DNA of 64,000 bases from Neurospora crassa OR74A (Eukaryota; Ascomycota; Sordariomycetes; Sordariales; Sordariaceae): positions 248,001 through 312,000 of the forward strand of contig NC_026506.1 in assembly GCF_000182925.2 (NCBI RefSeq), read 5' to 3'. The notes under the pieces were generated by a model, which saw only the letters and a list, made by a program, of their open reading frames with translations, searched no databases and was not told the origin of the DNA. Shown here piece after piece: positions 44,968 to 56,546 of the stretch. How positions within the stretch are numbered: the first letter of the stretch is position 1; every line of letters begins with the position of its first letter. Both the position numbers and the translations under genes were made by a program.

Positions 44968-46432
44968 ATGTCCGACCAAGAAATCACAATAACGGGCTGG
45001 ACCACCCGCGATGTCCGCTTCCCCACCTCTCTCGACAAGACGGGTTCCGACGCCATGAACGCCGCCGGGGACTACTCGGCCGCCTACTGCATCCTCCAGA
45101 CTGATTCCAAGTATACCGGACATGGCATGGTTCGTCTTTTTTCTCTTCCCTTTGTTATCAATGTTTTCCCCTTTTCAAGAAAAGGAATTAAAAAAAAAAA
45201 ATTCATATAAACTAACACAATCCATGTCTCTTTGACAGACCTTCACCATCGGCCGCGGCAACGACATCGTCTGCTCCGCCATCAACCACGTCGCCGACCG
45301 CATCCGCGGCCGCACCCTCTCCTCTCTCGTCGCCAACTGGGGCCAAACCTGGCGCCACCTCGTCAACGACTCGCAACTGCGCTGGATCGGCCCAGAAAAG
45401 GGCGTGATCCACCTCGCCTTGGGCGCCGTCGTCAACGCCCTCTGGGACCTATGGGCCAAAGTGCTGGGCAAACCCGTGTGGCGGATCGTCTCGGAGATGG
45501 CGCCCGAAGAGTTTGTACGGTGTATTGATTTCCGGTACATCACGGACGCCATCACCCCCCAGGAGGCAGTGGAGATGTTGAAGGAGACTGAAAAGACCAA
45601 GACCGAAAGGATCAAAGACGCGGAGGCGAATAGGGCTGTGCCGGCTTATACGACGAGTGCGGGGTGGTTGGGGTACGGGGAGGATAAGATGAGGGGACTG
45701 TTGAGGGAGACGATGGAGAAGGGGTACAAGCATTTCAAGCTCAAGGTGGGCGGCAGTGTTGAGCAGGATAAGAGACGGCTGGGGATCGCGAGGGAGGTGA
45801 TTGGCTATGATAAGGGGAATGTCCTGATGGTGGATGCGAACCAGGTCTGGAGCGTGCCGGAGGCGATCGAGTACATGAAGGAGCTGAAGGAGTTTAAGCC
45901 GTGGTTCATTGAGGAGCCGACGAGCCCGGATGATATTCTGGGTCACAAGGCGATCAGGGAGGCGCTAAAGGAGTATGGGATTGGGGTGGCTACGGGCGAG
46001 ATGTGTCAGAACAGGGTGGTGTTCAAGCAGCTGTTGATGAGTGGGGCGATTGATGTGTGCCAGATTGATGCGTGCCGGATGGGAGGCGTCAATGAGGTGT
46101 TGGCGGTGTTGCTGATTGCGAAGAAGTACGGGGTGCCGATCGTGCCGCATTCGGGCGGTGTTGGGTTGCCTGAGTATACGCAGCACTTGAGCACGATCGA
46201 CTATGTGGTGGTGAGCGGGAAGAAGTCGGTGTTGGAGTATGTGGATCATCTTCATGAGCACTTTTTGTATCCGTCTGTCATCAAGGATGGGTACTATCAG
46301 ACTCCCACCGAGCCTGGGTATTCCGTCGAGATGAAGGCGGACAGCATGGATCGGTTCGAGTATCCTGGTGGTGAGAAGAGCTGGTGGAGAACGGAAGAGG
46401 CCAAACCCATCCTTGAGGGGCCGAAGTTCTAG
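44968..46432 (+). CDS. lgd1: L-galactonate dehydratase (Lgd1/GaaB)
   Basis: Two exons, 44968-45129 and 45239-46432 (451 residues; 109-nt intron, donor gttcgt, branch ACTAAC). The protein matches the fungal L-galactonate dehydratase of the enolase superfamily almost throughout: ITGWTTRDVRFPTSLDKTGS at the start, GHGMTFTIGRGNDIVCSAI across the intron, CIDFRYITDAI, PAYTTSAGWLGYGEDKM, the base pair HFKLKVGG, metal ligands in VDANQVW, FIEEPTSPDD and VATGEMCQN, and VPHSGGVGLPEYTQHL. It converts L-galactonate to 2-keto-3-deoxy-L-galactonate, the second step of D-galacturonate (pectin) catabolism, and needs Mg2+. The other pathway enzymes (reductase, aldolase, glyceraldehyde reductase) are not in this window. 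L-fuconate dehydratase is the close alternative, but the sequence pattern fits Lgd1 best. Cytosolic; probably induced by galacturonate. Confidence 0.95.
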
Positions 46433-46513
46433 CGTGGTGTAGACAAAAGCTAGTGATAGTGATGTAGTGATGGAATTGAACTCGTGCCTTGATAGTGGTC
46501 TTTTTGGTGTTGT

Positions 46514-47020
46514 TCACTCCTTAACGTGCCCAGCAGTGGCTACCTCCAGAATCTCCTTCTCCATTCCCTCGACATGTACCACCTCGATGCCGGCATCCCT
46601 CAGAGACTTCCTCCCCGTGTTCTCCTGAACAAACTTTTCAGGTTCCAGGATCCCAACATAGACCGTCTTGATACATCCAGCCAGCCTCAGCACTCTCTCC
46701 ACACATGGCAAGTTCCCGCTCAAGCGCTTGGAGCAGGGCTCAACGGTAGTGTAAAGTGCCAGGTCCTTCGGAAGGACCTCAGCCAGCTTCTGCTCGGGGA
46801 CACCATGCTGCTGAGCCAGTTTCATGAAGCAGCATTGCTCGGCATGAGTGTTGCCCTCCAGTTCCAAGGTGTACCCGGTCGCCAGAATGGTGTTGGAGGG
46901 GACATCCACGACAACGGCTCCCACCCGGTAGTTGGTAGGTTTTGGAGGCGACTTTTGGGCCAAGGAGAGGGCCAGGCGCATGAATGCCTTGTGGTCTCCT
47001 GGCTGGATTGAGGACGCCAT
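46514..47020 (-). CDS. rib2: Rib2-like DRAP deaminase (cytidine deaminase fold)
   Basis: Single exon, 168 residues. I use the ATG at 47020 (MASSIQPGDH); the frame is open further up but without ATG. Zinc-site motifs are HAEQ in GYTLELEGNTHAEQCCFMKL and PCxxRxxxxxPC in LYTTVEPCSKRLSGNLPC, both very close to the deaminase half of yeast Rib2. That enzyme deaminates the 5-amino-6-ribitylamino-pyrimidinone phosphate in riboflavin synthesis. Yeast Rib2 also carries a pseudouridine synthase half, which is absent here. The 3' end faces lgd1 (convergent, about 80 bp apart), and the 5' end is divergent from the J-protein gene over about 330 bp. A role in nucleotide or other pyrimidine deamination cannot be excluded. 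Confidence 0.85.
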   Translation of the reverse strand: MASSIQPGDHKAFMRLALSLAQKSPPKPTNYRVGAVVVDVPSNTILATGYTLELEGNTHAEQCCFMKLAQQHGVPEQKLAEVLPKDLALYTTVEPCSKRLSGNLPCVERVLRLAGCIKTVYVGILEPEKFVQENTGRKSLRDAGIEVVHVEGMEKEILEVATAGHVKE

Positions 47021-47352
47021 CTTGAGACTTGCTGTTGGTTGATGATGAGGGAAGAGAGAGGACAATTGGCAGCGCTGAACTGCCAACACCTCGGGGACCT
47101 CCACCGGCCCGTCGTTGCCGCTGACAGCTGTCGGTCCAGTCTGTCATTCACAACGACATCACAGACCCCACCCGGCCGGCTTCAGATTCACGGACCCCTG
47201 TTCTACCGATAAGATAAGCCGCGTCGTCGCGTCTCCCCAGAAGCAGTGATTGTTCCAAGTCACCAACTGCTGTGAACAATCCATCACATCGCATCGCCAG
47301 AATTACAATATCCGCGTATTTGCAAAACACGGTTGTACATCTTCAGGTCACA
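47021..47352. promoter_or_regulatory. Divergent promoter between Rib2-like and J-protein genes
   Basis: 332 bp shared between two divergently transcribed genes. I see no TATA box, which would fit housekeeping genes. Specific elements were not defined. Confidence 0.5.
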
Positions 47353-48526
47353 ATGCCACGTCCCAGCAAAAAAGCAGCGAAACCGCCTTCGGACTCTGGC
47401 GAAGATGACCACGACGAACATGACCTCTCCGACGTCGAAGAACCCCCCACCATCGACCCTTATGAGGTCCTTGGTCTCGAGCGCGATGCGACAGCCGACC
47501 AGATCAAGACTGCATATCGGAAGGCTGCGTTGAAGAACCATCCCGGTATATCTCCATTTTCCTTTCTCATCGCCATCTCCAAATCCCTTTGCCTCTTCTC
47601 CTTCAGTCCTCACCCCTCCTCTTCTCCCACCAGCATCTTCCCTCATCCTTCTTTCCCCTATTGCTTCCTCATACCACTATGCTAACCCCATCTCCATTGA
47701 TTTAGACAAAGTTCCAGCCGAACAAAAGGACTCCGCCACGGCCAAATTCCAACAAATCGCCCTCGCCTACGCCATCCTCTCCTCTCCCACCCGCCGCCAA
47801 CTCTACGACACCACAGGCTCCACCTCCGAAACCCTCGCTTCCGATGACGGTTTTAATTGGGCCGAATACTACAAGTCCTGCTTCGCCGATTCTATCTCTC
47901 CCGACACCATCGAAGCCTTTGCCAAGTCTTACAAAAACTCCGACGAGGAACGAGCAGACGTTCTGGCCGCTTACACCGACTTTGAGGGCGACATGGACGG
48001 GGTATACGAGACCGTGATGCTCTCTGACGTTTTGGAAGATGATGAACGATTCAGGACTTGGATTGACGAAGCGATAGAGAAGAAGGAGGTGGATGCTTAT
48101 CCAAGTTATACCAAGGAAACGAAGAAGAAGCGGGCGGCGCGTGTAAAGGCTGCGAAGGGGGAGGCCAAAGAGGCGGAGGAACTTGCTAAGGAGTTGGGAG
48201 TTTATGATAAGCTTATGGGTTCCAAAGATGGAGATGCGAAGACGGCGACAAAGGGAAAGGCGGGTGCAAAGGGAAGCAAAGGCAAGAAGCACGATGGCGA
48301 AGGTGCCCTGGCTGCGTTGATCTTGGCGAGACAACAGAGTAGGGGGGATATGTTTGATAAACTCGCTGAGAAGTATGGAGCTAAGCCGAAGGGGAAGGGA
48401 AGCAAGAGGAAGGCGGAGGAGCCACCGGAGATTGATGAGGAGGAGTTTCAGAGGATACAAGCTGGGTTGGGCAAGGGCAGTTCGTCAAGTGGCGGAACGA
48501 AGAAGGCGAAAAAGAGAAAGGCGTAA
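47353..48526 (+). CDS. J-domain protein, DNAJC9-like
   Basis: Two exons, 47353-47545 and 47706-48526 (337 residues; 160-nt intron). The acidic N-terminus (Asp/Glu-rich, 13-35) is followed by a J domain: DPYEVLGLERDATADQIKTA, YRKAALKNHPDKVP with the HPD motif formed across the splice junction, then FQQIALAYAILSSPTRRQLYD. The next region (FNWAEYYKSCFADSISPDTI, YKNSDEERADVLAAYTDFEG and DMDGVYETVMLSDVLEDDER) matches DNAJC9, a histone H3-H4 co-chaperone that recruits Hsp70. The C-terminus is Lys/Ala/Glu-rich and basic, ending KKAKKRKA, a likely nuclear-localisation signal. Expected role: nuclear co-chaperone acting on histones or in ribosome/chromatin assembly, by homology. Confidence 0.92.
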
Positions 48527-49395
48527 GCAAGTGCTTGAATGTCCGAGTATGATTCCAAGTGGATGCAACGGGTCAAAGGGGTTTGGAGTTCCGGTATCTT
48601 GAAATGTTTTGTTGTTTGGTTCAAGTATGGTGTTCTGGTTATGGATGTTTCAAGAATACCAATCAAGCGTTGCGAGTTTCGTTCAACATCAGCACAGGGG
48701 CATCAATTCTCAAGGCAACAGCAGGTGACGCTGACAAGTGCTGGTTGTTCACAGGTTGAATGCCCGAAATATGTTTTTACCACATTCTCTTCATACTGAC
48801 GACTCCCTTGGCTGAACGCCCAATCCGAGACAAACCCAGCGAGTTTATCCATGTTTCGTCATTCACCAGCGTCTATTTGTGGGTATCATAACCTTCAACA
48901 TTAGAACCCTTCCAACTCCTACCTTTCCCATTTCCACTCTCTTCGCCTCTTTATCGGCAGCCCTCATTGTCCCCTTCGTCTCCAACTCCACTCTTGGATC
49001 ATTATGCTTTTCGCTCGGCCGCTTCGCAGTCCTTGCGTCGATATTGTGGCCATGAAAGTCGAAGCTGTGTGGGAGAAGGAGGTGAAGTTGAGAAGACTTT
49101 GACTTGAAGAGTTCCCCAGTCTTTTCGCCTTCAACACAGGGGAAATTGGGTGGTTGCTCCTTCACTCTCAACCCACATCTCATCACTCGCGTCTTTCACA
49201 CCGAGTCTGATTTTGTTCGATTCCCATTACTGCTCAATAACAAGGGAGTATATCACATGGTCCCCTCGATCATCGGCATACATCCAGTACTACTGATCGA
49301 CGGTGTATATCGGTATAATCTAACGCCAACATGCTGAATCACGATCCTCAAATTCCCATACCCAAGGAAATCATAATATCATCTAGATCCCGTCA
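48527..49395. other. Intergenic, 0.87 kb between convergent genes
   Basis: Lies between the J-protein gene (+) and the protease gene (-), so it should hold two 3' flanks. No gene recognised. Confidence 0.45.
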
Positions 49396-51147
49396 TCATA
49401 GCAACCAAACAATCAACATATTCAACCCAGCCAACACCGCCGCAGCCGTAACCCCAACATCCAACCCACTTGCCGCACTATCATCGTCATCATTATTTCC
49501 GTTTCCATCTCCCGAACCTCCTCCCCCACCAGTCCCCGTCGGCAGTCCAATCCCGCCCGTACTAACCCTCGTCCCCGCCGGTCCCGGTCCAAAGTCCGAG
49601 TTCGTCACCGCCGGCCCACTCCCCCCCGCCGTCCTCGTCGGCGCTCTCGTAGCCGTAACATCCAGTCCCCCGCCCCCAGCCGTCTTCGTCGATCCCGCAG
49701 AACCATCCTTACACTTGCCCGTGCTAGACGGCACCGCATCCTGCCCACTTCCAATCTCCACGATTTGCTCTCCGCAATTCGCCGCCTGCGCCAGATGCAA
49801 GTTCCGATTATCCTGATCAAACACCACATACGCCGCTCTCAGGAACGAATCCCCAAACACGGGCTCGTCATCCGTCGGCAGGACCCCCACCACACACACC
49901 CCCGTTTGCACTTCCCAGACGAAATCACCATACGGGACCCGAATTTTCTTGGACGACCTAGACCCAGACGATCCAAAAATGAAATCAACCGAGCCAGCTT
50001 GTTCTGCCACCGCGCAATCAACGATATAAAACCCTGACTCGGGATCATACTGACTGCCGGGGAAACTATCGCCAATAGCTTGAAAGATCGTTTCCGGCAG
50101 ACGGGACAAAGTACCGCCTGAGTCCAGAAAAACAGGGACGCCAATCTCTTCGGACTCGACTTCCTCTCCGTCGGGGTAGGTCATGCCTACGCCGGACAAG
50201 ACGATCCAGTAGCGGTCGACGCCCGCGGGAGTCTGGGACGGATCGAGCATGGGCAGTTTGGCGAGACTGCCGGAGAACTTGCCGAGGTCGACGCCGCCAA
50301 AGATAATTGCCCCGCTGGGGTTGTCGATGCTGCGCAGATCGAGCGAGAAGGCGCGCGAGGAGATGATGCCCTGAGAGGCCATGGAGTCGAGGAGGTACGG
50401 GTAGGGAGATGTGCCGTCGGGGGAAACGGAGGGGGAGAGACCGAGGATCCCAAGGGGAATATCGATGGATTCGAAGCCGATACCGAGGATTTGGGATTTG
50501 ATTTTGGCGGCTGTTGTTGCTTTGTTAGCTTACGTACTGGCACTGAAAACAAAAAGAAAAAAAAAAAAAAAGGGGGGGGGGGGGGGGGGGGACAAAAGGT
50601 ACGTACACCCAATAATCACATCATCAGTCACATACTCAATCGTCACATTTCCTTTGCCATATTTCAAAATATCCGCTGCCCCTGTATCCTGGATCGTCTT
50701 GCTTTTCGTGTAGTCAAACTGCCGGAAACTGTTGCAGTACTTCTCCTGGCCCGAAGTCTCACATTGCGGGTTCACCCACAGATCCGGCGACCCCGTGTCC
50801 AAGATGAGCGTCACCGTCTGCGGAGGCGTCCCGATGTCAATGTCAATGGTATAAGTCGTGCCCAAGTTCTGGTTCTTCAGCCCTTCGTCTTCCTGTCTCC
50901 GTCGAAGCTTGGGAGGAGCGCCGTGGGCAGCGTGCACGGAGGCGCGGATGAAGCCATTGCCGCTGCTGCTGCTGCGGGATGTGAGTGAAGGACTTGCTGC
51001 TGTTGATGAACGGTGTCCTTGGGCGGGTGAGATTGGGAGTTTGATGGGTAGTTTTGTTGTTGCTGATGCCAAGACTCCTGCTGCTGCTGGTGGTGAAAGC
51101 AGGGCTACTACGTATAGGGAGAGGGTGGTGAGAGGCACAGGTAGCAT
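49396..51147 (-). CDS. GPI-anchored aspartyl protease (yapsin-like)
   Basis: Two exons on the minus strand: 51147-50607 and 50510-49396 (551 residues). A signal peptide (LTTLSLYVVALLSPPAAAG, about 1-24) precedes a pro-region ending at a basic stretch KLRRR (80-84). The catalytic motifs are DTGS at 117-120 and a second DSG at 310-312 (FLDSGGTLSRLP); both Asp residues are present. Family landmarks include TYTIDIDIGTPPQTVTLILD and FGDSFLRAAYVVFDQDN. A long Gly/Thr/Asp-rich stalk (about 455-525) leads to a terminal hydrophobic segment (AAAVLAGLNMLIVWLL), the pattern for GPI attachment at the cell surface. Yapsins cut at basic residues and process wall or secreted proteins. The 96-nt intron has its branch site and acceptor in order, but contains a C20/T16 homopolymer near the donor. 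Confidence 0.93.
50556..50591. repeat. A16G20 homopolymer pair inside protease intron
   Basis: On the plus strand about 16 A is followed by 20 G. On the gene strand this reads C20 then T16, some 15 nt after the intron donor. Run lengths may be affected by sequencing or assembly error. Confidence 0.85.
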
Positions 51148-51243
51148 GATGATGGAGGTTGAACGGGGTGCTCAACTATGGGCCCGGGAGTTGTATGAAA
51201 CCAGACATAGACGACCAGCAAGCATCAAACTCTCGATGAGACT

Positions 51244-51264
51244 GAGAGAGAGAGAGAGAGAGAG
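51244..51264. repeat. GA microsatellite
   Basis: About ten GA units, roughly 100 bp upstream of the protease start codon, so likely in its 5' leader. Confidence 0.85.
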
Positions 51265-51341
51265 CTGGAACCATGGGAGCTTTTATGTGGATGGCTTATA
51301 ACCCATCTACTATCTACCTACCAACCAAAAATGGAACAGAA

Positions 51342-51369
51342 CCATCCCTCCATCCATCCATCCATCCAT
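51342..51369. repeat. ATCC tetranucleotide run
   Basis: About six CATC/ATCC units. Confidence 0.8.
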
Positions 51370-51641
51370 GCTACGCTTACGAAGCTATTGGGCTTTGGGC
51401 TTCAGCCCCAGCTTCCAGTTTGCAAGCTGTATACCCTTTTCGTACCACCGAGGATTTTTAGTGTAGTTACCAAGCCTAGGCAGGCTGATAGCGTGTTCCA
51501 GTCAGACCAGTCCTTGTCTCGGCTCTTGTCCAGATGGGGGATCCAGGAGGCGATTTTCCAACACTCGATGGCGCATCGCGACACCCAATGAGCTTTTGAG
51601 GGGTGGTCGACTTGGAGGGTGGCTGTGACAGGGGTATAGTA

Positions 51642-51662
51642 GGGGGGGGGGGGGGGGGGGGG
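51642..51662. repeat. G21 homopolymer
   Basis: An unbroken run of 21 G on the plus strand, about 500 bp upstream of the protease start. Confidence 0.85.
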
Positions 51663-54025
51663 CATCAACATGCAGACCATGATCAGGGTCGTACTGTACA
51701 TACCTAGTGTCAAGTTGTTGATCCATGTCGTAGACGGATGCCCGGCAGGCAGACGGCTCAGCCTCTTGTTTTTTTTTAGTTCTTGTCTCTTTGTCTGTTT
51801 CTTCTTTGTCTTTTGGCTGGTGTTGCTCTGTATTGAGTTATCAGCCCCTGTGGCTCTGATCCGAGACGGACGCATGGTGTCGGCTTTTTTTTTTTGTAGA
51901 AGTCGTTATTGGTTCGTTCATTTTGGAGGATGTTCTGTTACTGTAAAGCAGAAGGAAGAAAGACAAGGGTGGGTTGGCGAGGGAAGAGTGAGGTGGGTTT
52001 GGCTTTTGTTCAGCTGGTGCGACGGTCAATAATAAACGAGGAGGTTGAGATACCTAAATATGTGATAAGTGAGAATTGAGAGGTTCATTTTTTGAAAAGT
52101 CTCGAGCCTCGTCTTGCTACGGTTTCCTCCTCACGCTGAGTTCCTTCTCTTTACACTCTGCTCTGCAACCTAAACTCATATCACAACCCAGCCTTCTTTC
52201 CTCTTAAAACCCCTTCACCTCACAGCTCCCGTCCTTGTGCTGCAGAATTCACGTTTCGTCAATTGTCCATCGTAAAAGCCACACTTTTGTTGCTTGGCAT
52301 AATCCCCACCCCAGGCTACCTCTACCCCTTCAAGCCCCCTCCATTCATCCAATGTCACCCCATCAATCCCTCTCTCTCTCCCCCCCGCACGCTAGAAGGC
52401 CGCTAGCGGTTTCTTACATACAAACAGGCGAGTCAAACCTGGTTTCCAGGGCTTGGTTAGGTCGTTCCATCTTTTCCACATTTGACTTGAGGATTTTTTT
52501 ATGTACATACATCAAAAGTGTCGTAATGACGGTGAACCAACGGTCATATGTAGTTCGTGATGGCGCAAGCAAGGCTTGTTGAGCTGAGTGAGTATATGAT
52601 ACCTGCAATGGAATTAGAAAACCCCAAAAGCTTTTGAAATGGAAGGAGCCGGTGTGAACCTGTAGCCTCTATGGTAGTACACTTACTAGAGGTAGTACCT
52701 AGCCTCCATAGGACAGACAATTGGGGCAGGTAGTGTCACATCACTCACTGTCGCTGTCATTGTCATTGTCATTGTCACTGGCACGTTTCCGTCGGTTCTT
52801 TCCAGGGGGGGCACCTTTCTGCAAACCATCAAATGGACCCTCAGCCACCAGCCACCAGCCACCAGCCATCACATCACTATCAGTATCACCACCACGGCAC
52901 CTTAGCCCACCTTCCATACCCAGCCTTCTTGGTGCCTGCCTGCCCGCCTGCCAGTCCTGCTTCTCGCCCGGTGCCTGACACTCCCGACACAACACGACAA
53001 CAAAGCATACCTAGGTAATCGTCAAGGCTGCTTGGTGGCTGTTCCATCCCCGTGCTCACCGTCCTCATTGGGCATACAACTGGAGGGAGTGTGACACAAG
53101 CCCACCACTACACTACAAGAAGCAAAGCAAAGCCAGGCACGCACCGAATAAAAGCCACGCGTCGAAACGACGGAGCGAAGCGAGCGAAGCCATAAAGTAG
53201 GTATGTATTGAAGATCTGGTCCACTTTTGGTAAGTAGAGGTAGGTATCGCTTTGGGATAGCTTTGCGGTGTTGCTCTCATTGGCGGGTTATTTATCACGG
53301 TTCATGTTGTCAATTGGCAGACCGGCATGGTCGCATGGGCTGGGCGCATGGTTCATCCAAATTTCCATAAGGTTGGTCGGTCGGTCCGTCGGGTCAGTGC
53401 CGACTACTTGGACTAGTGATCTATGCTTGGCAGCTAAACCCTTATCCCAAACCAAGCACGAGCCACTTGTACAATATTCCAATTGGACCCCTCATGGGTA
53501 CGATACCCAGCTGTAGTTAGGTACCTCTTCGTGGCTAGAGGACATGGAGCAAGAGTCAAGACAGATCAAGCACAAAATATAATAATAAAAAAATAACAAC
53601 GGTGGGTTACGGCTTAAAGATCCTCACTCGATAATCGCACTTATATAAGAAACCTAGATATCAACAATATTTCAACAATATTATTCTTTATCTAGGTGGG
53701 TGGGTATCGAAAAAAAGGTCTCGTAAACAACGAACCAAGACAACGCCAAAAAAAAAGTACCTAAACGGATAAGTAAAATCCAAACACAATTACCACAGCA
53801 TAATCTTCAACACAGACTAAAACCAAGAGAACAGAGCAGCTCGAAACAAAGTTCCAGTATCTTTTATGGATTTGATTATACCGTGTTTCGACAAAACATT
53901 GGTGACGGCTTTCTCTGATGCCTCATTTCTAAAATCCCCCCAAACCAACACCAACCCCACCCTCCCGTTTGCGCCCGTGAACCAACTCTTCCCAATGAGC
54001 CAACTCCCTTCAACATGGCGCTGAT

Positions 54026-54048
54026 GGATGATGATGATGATGATGATG
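54026..54048. repeat. GAT trinucleotide run
   Basis: About seven to eight GAT units in the 3' flank of the kinase gene. Confidence 0.75.
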
Positions 54049-54235
54049 ATATGTATGACATGGACAAATGTGGAAAGACGATGATGTATGCACCCAATAA
54101 TACCCCTGAGATATCCTCCTCCTAGACTTCTTCTTGTTGTTGTTGGAGGTCCTCCTTTGTAGTTTCGTTATATATGGCCATGATATCCTCCTCCTTCTTT
54201 TTCCATTTGTCTCCTCTCTCCCCCCTTCGATTTAT

Positions 54236-56546
54236 TTAACCAACAACAACCCTAGCCCCTTCCTTACCCAGCACTCCCCTCTCTTTCGGTTTGGGACTGC
54301 TCCCCCTCCCCTTCTTTCCTCTGAACAATCCAAAAATGCCTCCACCTCCACTGTCTTTCCCACCAGCGCCCCCACCGAGTGCAGCCGCCGCATCCGTCGG
54401 CAGCGTGGCATCTTGCCTGGCCAAATCGCTCCAGCTACCCCCTCCATCCAGTGTTACCTGCACACCCCCCGTCGGACTCCCCACCATCAACGACGACGAT
54501 CCGTTGCCCCGGCCCTGACGAACCGGGGTGGTGTAGGACTGCGGGTAAGGAGGTAATGGTGGAGGGCGGCTAGCCGGGACGCCGCCGCTGCGGCCTGGGC
54601 GGTGCGAACTGGTAGGTCGGGGACCAACGGCGGCCCGTTGCGAGTCGTAGGCGTTGTAGCCATGGGAATGGGAGTGGGCGCTTTGAATCGAGTTGCTTCG
54701 TTCGGGATTCTTGGGAATCGAGTTGCTTCGTTCGGGGACGTTTCGGTCGGAATTCTTTGGCATCGAGTTACTTCTCTCAGGAACGTTTCGTTCAGAGTTT
54801 TTGGGCATCGAGTTGCTTCGCTCGGGTATGTTTGGGTTGTGAGCCACTTGCCCGTTGGGCACGTTGGCGTGTTGGAAGGAGGAGTGGCTGCCGTTGGGGT
54901 GGTGGGTTTGCACCGCTTGTGAGTGCGAATGCGCGTGCGACGGCGCGTGCGAGGTCATCTGTGTCGCTTCGTCTGTTGTAAGGGCTTGTGCCGGGCGGGC
55001 GTTTTCGTCTGTCACGGGGGTAGGCTGGCCGTCGGGTGTCTCGGCTTGTCCTTCGGTAATTCTGGGGTTTGTTAGCATGGTGATCGTAGTGCAAAGAATG
55101 TCGGACATACTTCTTGTAGGCAGCCAATGTGTAATCGAAGGGACGGAAGTCGGTCTCAATCATCCGGTAGAGTTCTTCTTCACGGATCTCCTTCTCTGTG
55201 GCGTCATCCTTTAGCTTCTCGCGCGGCTTCTGCCTTCTTGCACGAGCTTCTAGTGGTGCTTCTTCCAGTAGAAGTTCCTCCAAATCGTATGTGGCATCAA
55301 AGTTTGTCTTCTCTGATGACGGGACGAACACGGGCTCTACTTGCTTCCTCTCTAGGGCGTCAAAGTCGATACCAGAGAAGAACTCGTGGTAAATGAAGCT
55401 CTCCCAGGTGTGACCCAGACGCTTATCGGGGTTGAACTCCAAAGCGTCCTTTATGGCGTACATACAGCTCAACTGGACTGGAGGCTGTGTTACGGGGAAT
55501 CTGGGGTTGGCGGCTTGGATAGTCTGGCTGAGTGACTGTTCGGAGTTGCCCTCGAATGGCCTCTGATGGTAGAGTTGGTCAGCATGGCTTGTCTTGTCAA
55601 GTGAGATGGCGCACCAAGACAATGTAGTCTGCCATTCCCGGAACTCTGACGGTACGTACCTTGTTATATATGCACTCATAGAACAAAACACCCAACGACC
55701 ACCAATCAGCACGGACATCGTAGCCTTTGCCAGCATAGACTTCTGGGGCAAGGTATGCCAAGGTACCGGACTTGCTCGTTAATGTCCTTCCTGGCACAAT
55801 GTCCGAAGCAACATTCTGAGAGCGTAGATTATTAGCGTGGTTACACAAAGATTAGGGGCCCAGGGTTTGGGACTCACAAAGTCAGTCAAATGGACATGGC
55901 CATCAGCATCGAGAAGCACGTTGTCGGGCTTGACGTCTCTGTGGATGATGTTTTGCCCGTGGATGTAGCGCAAGGCACAGCCGAGCTCTGCAATCCAAAA
56001 CCTTACCGCGGCTTCGGTAAAGGTCTTTCTCGAGATGTGGAAACGTAAATCACCGCCGCTCATGAGGTCAACAACCAAGTACCTGGTCCACTGTCAGCTG
56101 ATTTTTCCGCCAATGTCCAGCTTGATGGCAACATACATGTACTCGATATCCTGAAAGCTGTATCGCAAGTTGCAGATAAAGGGGTGGTTGACATGTTCGA
56201 GCATTCGCCGTTCTCGAATGATATTTCTGACACTCTCAGACCGTACAACTAGGGAGGGTCAGCCATTGTGCCTTGGGATACGCGAAAAGTCGTACAAGTC
56301 CTACCTTCATCTTTTCTAATGTATTTTAGGGCGAATGTCAGACCGGTATCTTTTCGCTCGACAATGCGCACCTTGCCAAAGGCACCTCGACCGACTACTC
56401 GCAGGAGACGGAAGTGGTTCAGGTTCACTGCGACATGCGTTCAGTCAGCATTGCAACCTGAGATCATCTGGTCATTTCAGCCCAAAGGAGAAAACCGTCT
56501 TACCTTCGCCGTCAAGATCGACGGGCTTTCCCTGGCTGTTTCCCAT
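54236..56546 (-). CDS. STK32/YANK-type AGC kinase, predicted N-myristoylated
   Basis: Seven exons on the minus strand: 56546-56504, 56427-56305, 56248-56137, 56082-55878, 55815-55660, 55562-55111 and 55061-54236 (638 residues; introns 49-97 nt). Kinase landmarks: GRGAFGKV (27-34), Lys49, HRDVKPDN (140-147), DFN in place of DFG (160-162), [10 protein letters not shown] to 187, and [10 protein letters not shown]. The order [33 protein letters not shown] and DFNVAS is that of the STK32 (YANK) family, where DFN is normal, so activity is likely. MGNSQGK at the start fits an N-myristoylation signal, as in STK32. The tail (about 370-638) is disordered, with three PERSNS-type repeats, His/Ser pairs, and a poly-Gly/basic end. 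The function of this family is poorly known; membrane-linked signalling is inference. Confidence 0.92.
54685..54830 (-). repeat. In-frame tandem repeat ([13 protein letters not shown]) in kinase tail
   Basis: Four repeated units reading PERSNS(M/I)PKN(S/P) lie in tandem, with near-identical DNA spacing, in the C-terminal tail of the kinase. The last unit is shortened. Confidence 0.75.

Larger units (their letters stand above)
51148..54235. other. Intergenic, 3.1 kb, no gene recognised
   Basis: Contains the protease promoter and the kinase 3' flank, a GA run (51244-51264), ATCC units (about 51342-51369), a G21 run (51642-51662), a GAT run (54026-54048) and TACC/GGTA elements (about 52995, 53230). 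No open frame has a domain or splice support. Confidence 0.5.

Noticed and set aside
47021-47104. Start of the Rib2-like protein at 47104
   Set aside because: The first codon there is not ATG, and the family's conserved part begins just after the ATG at 47020.
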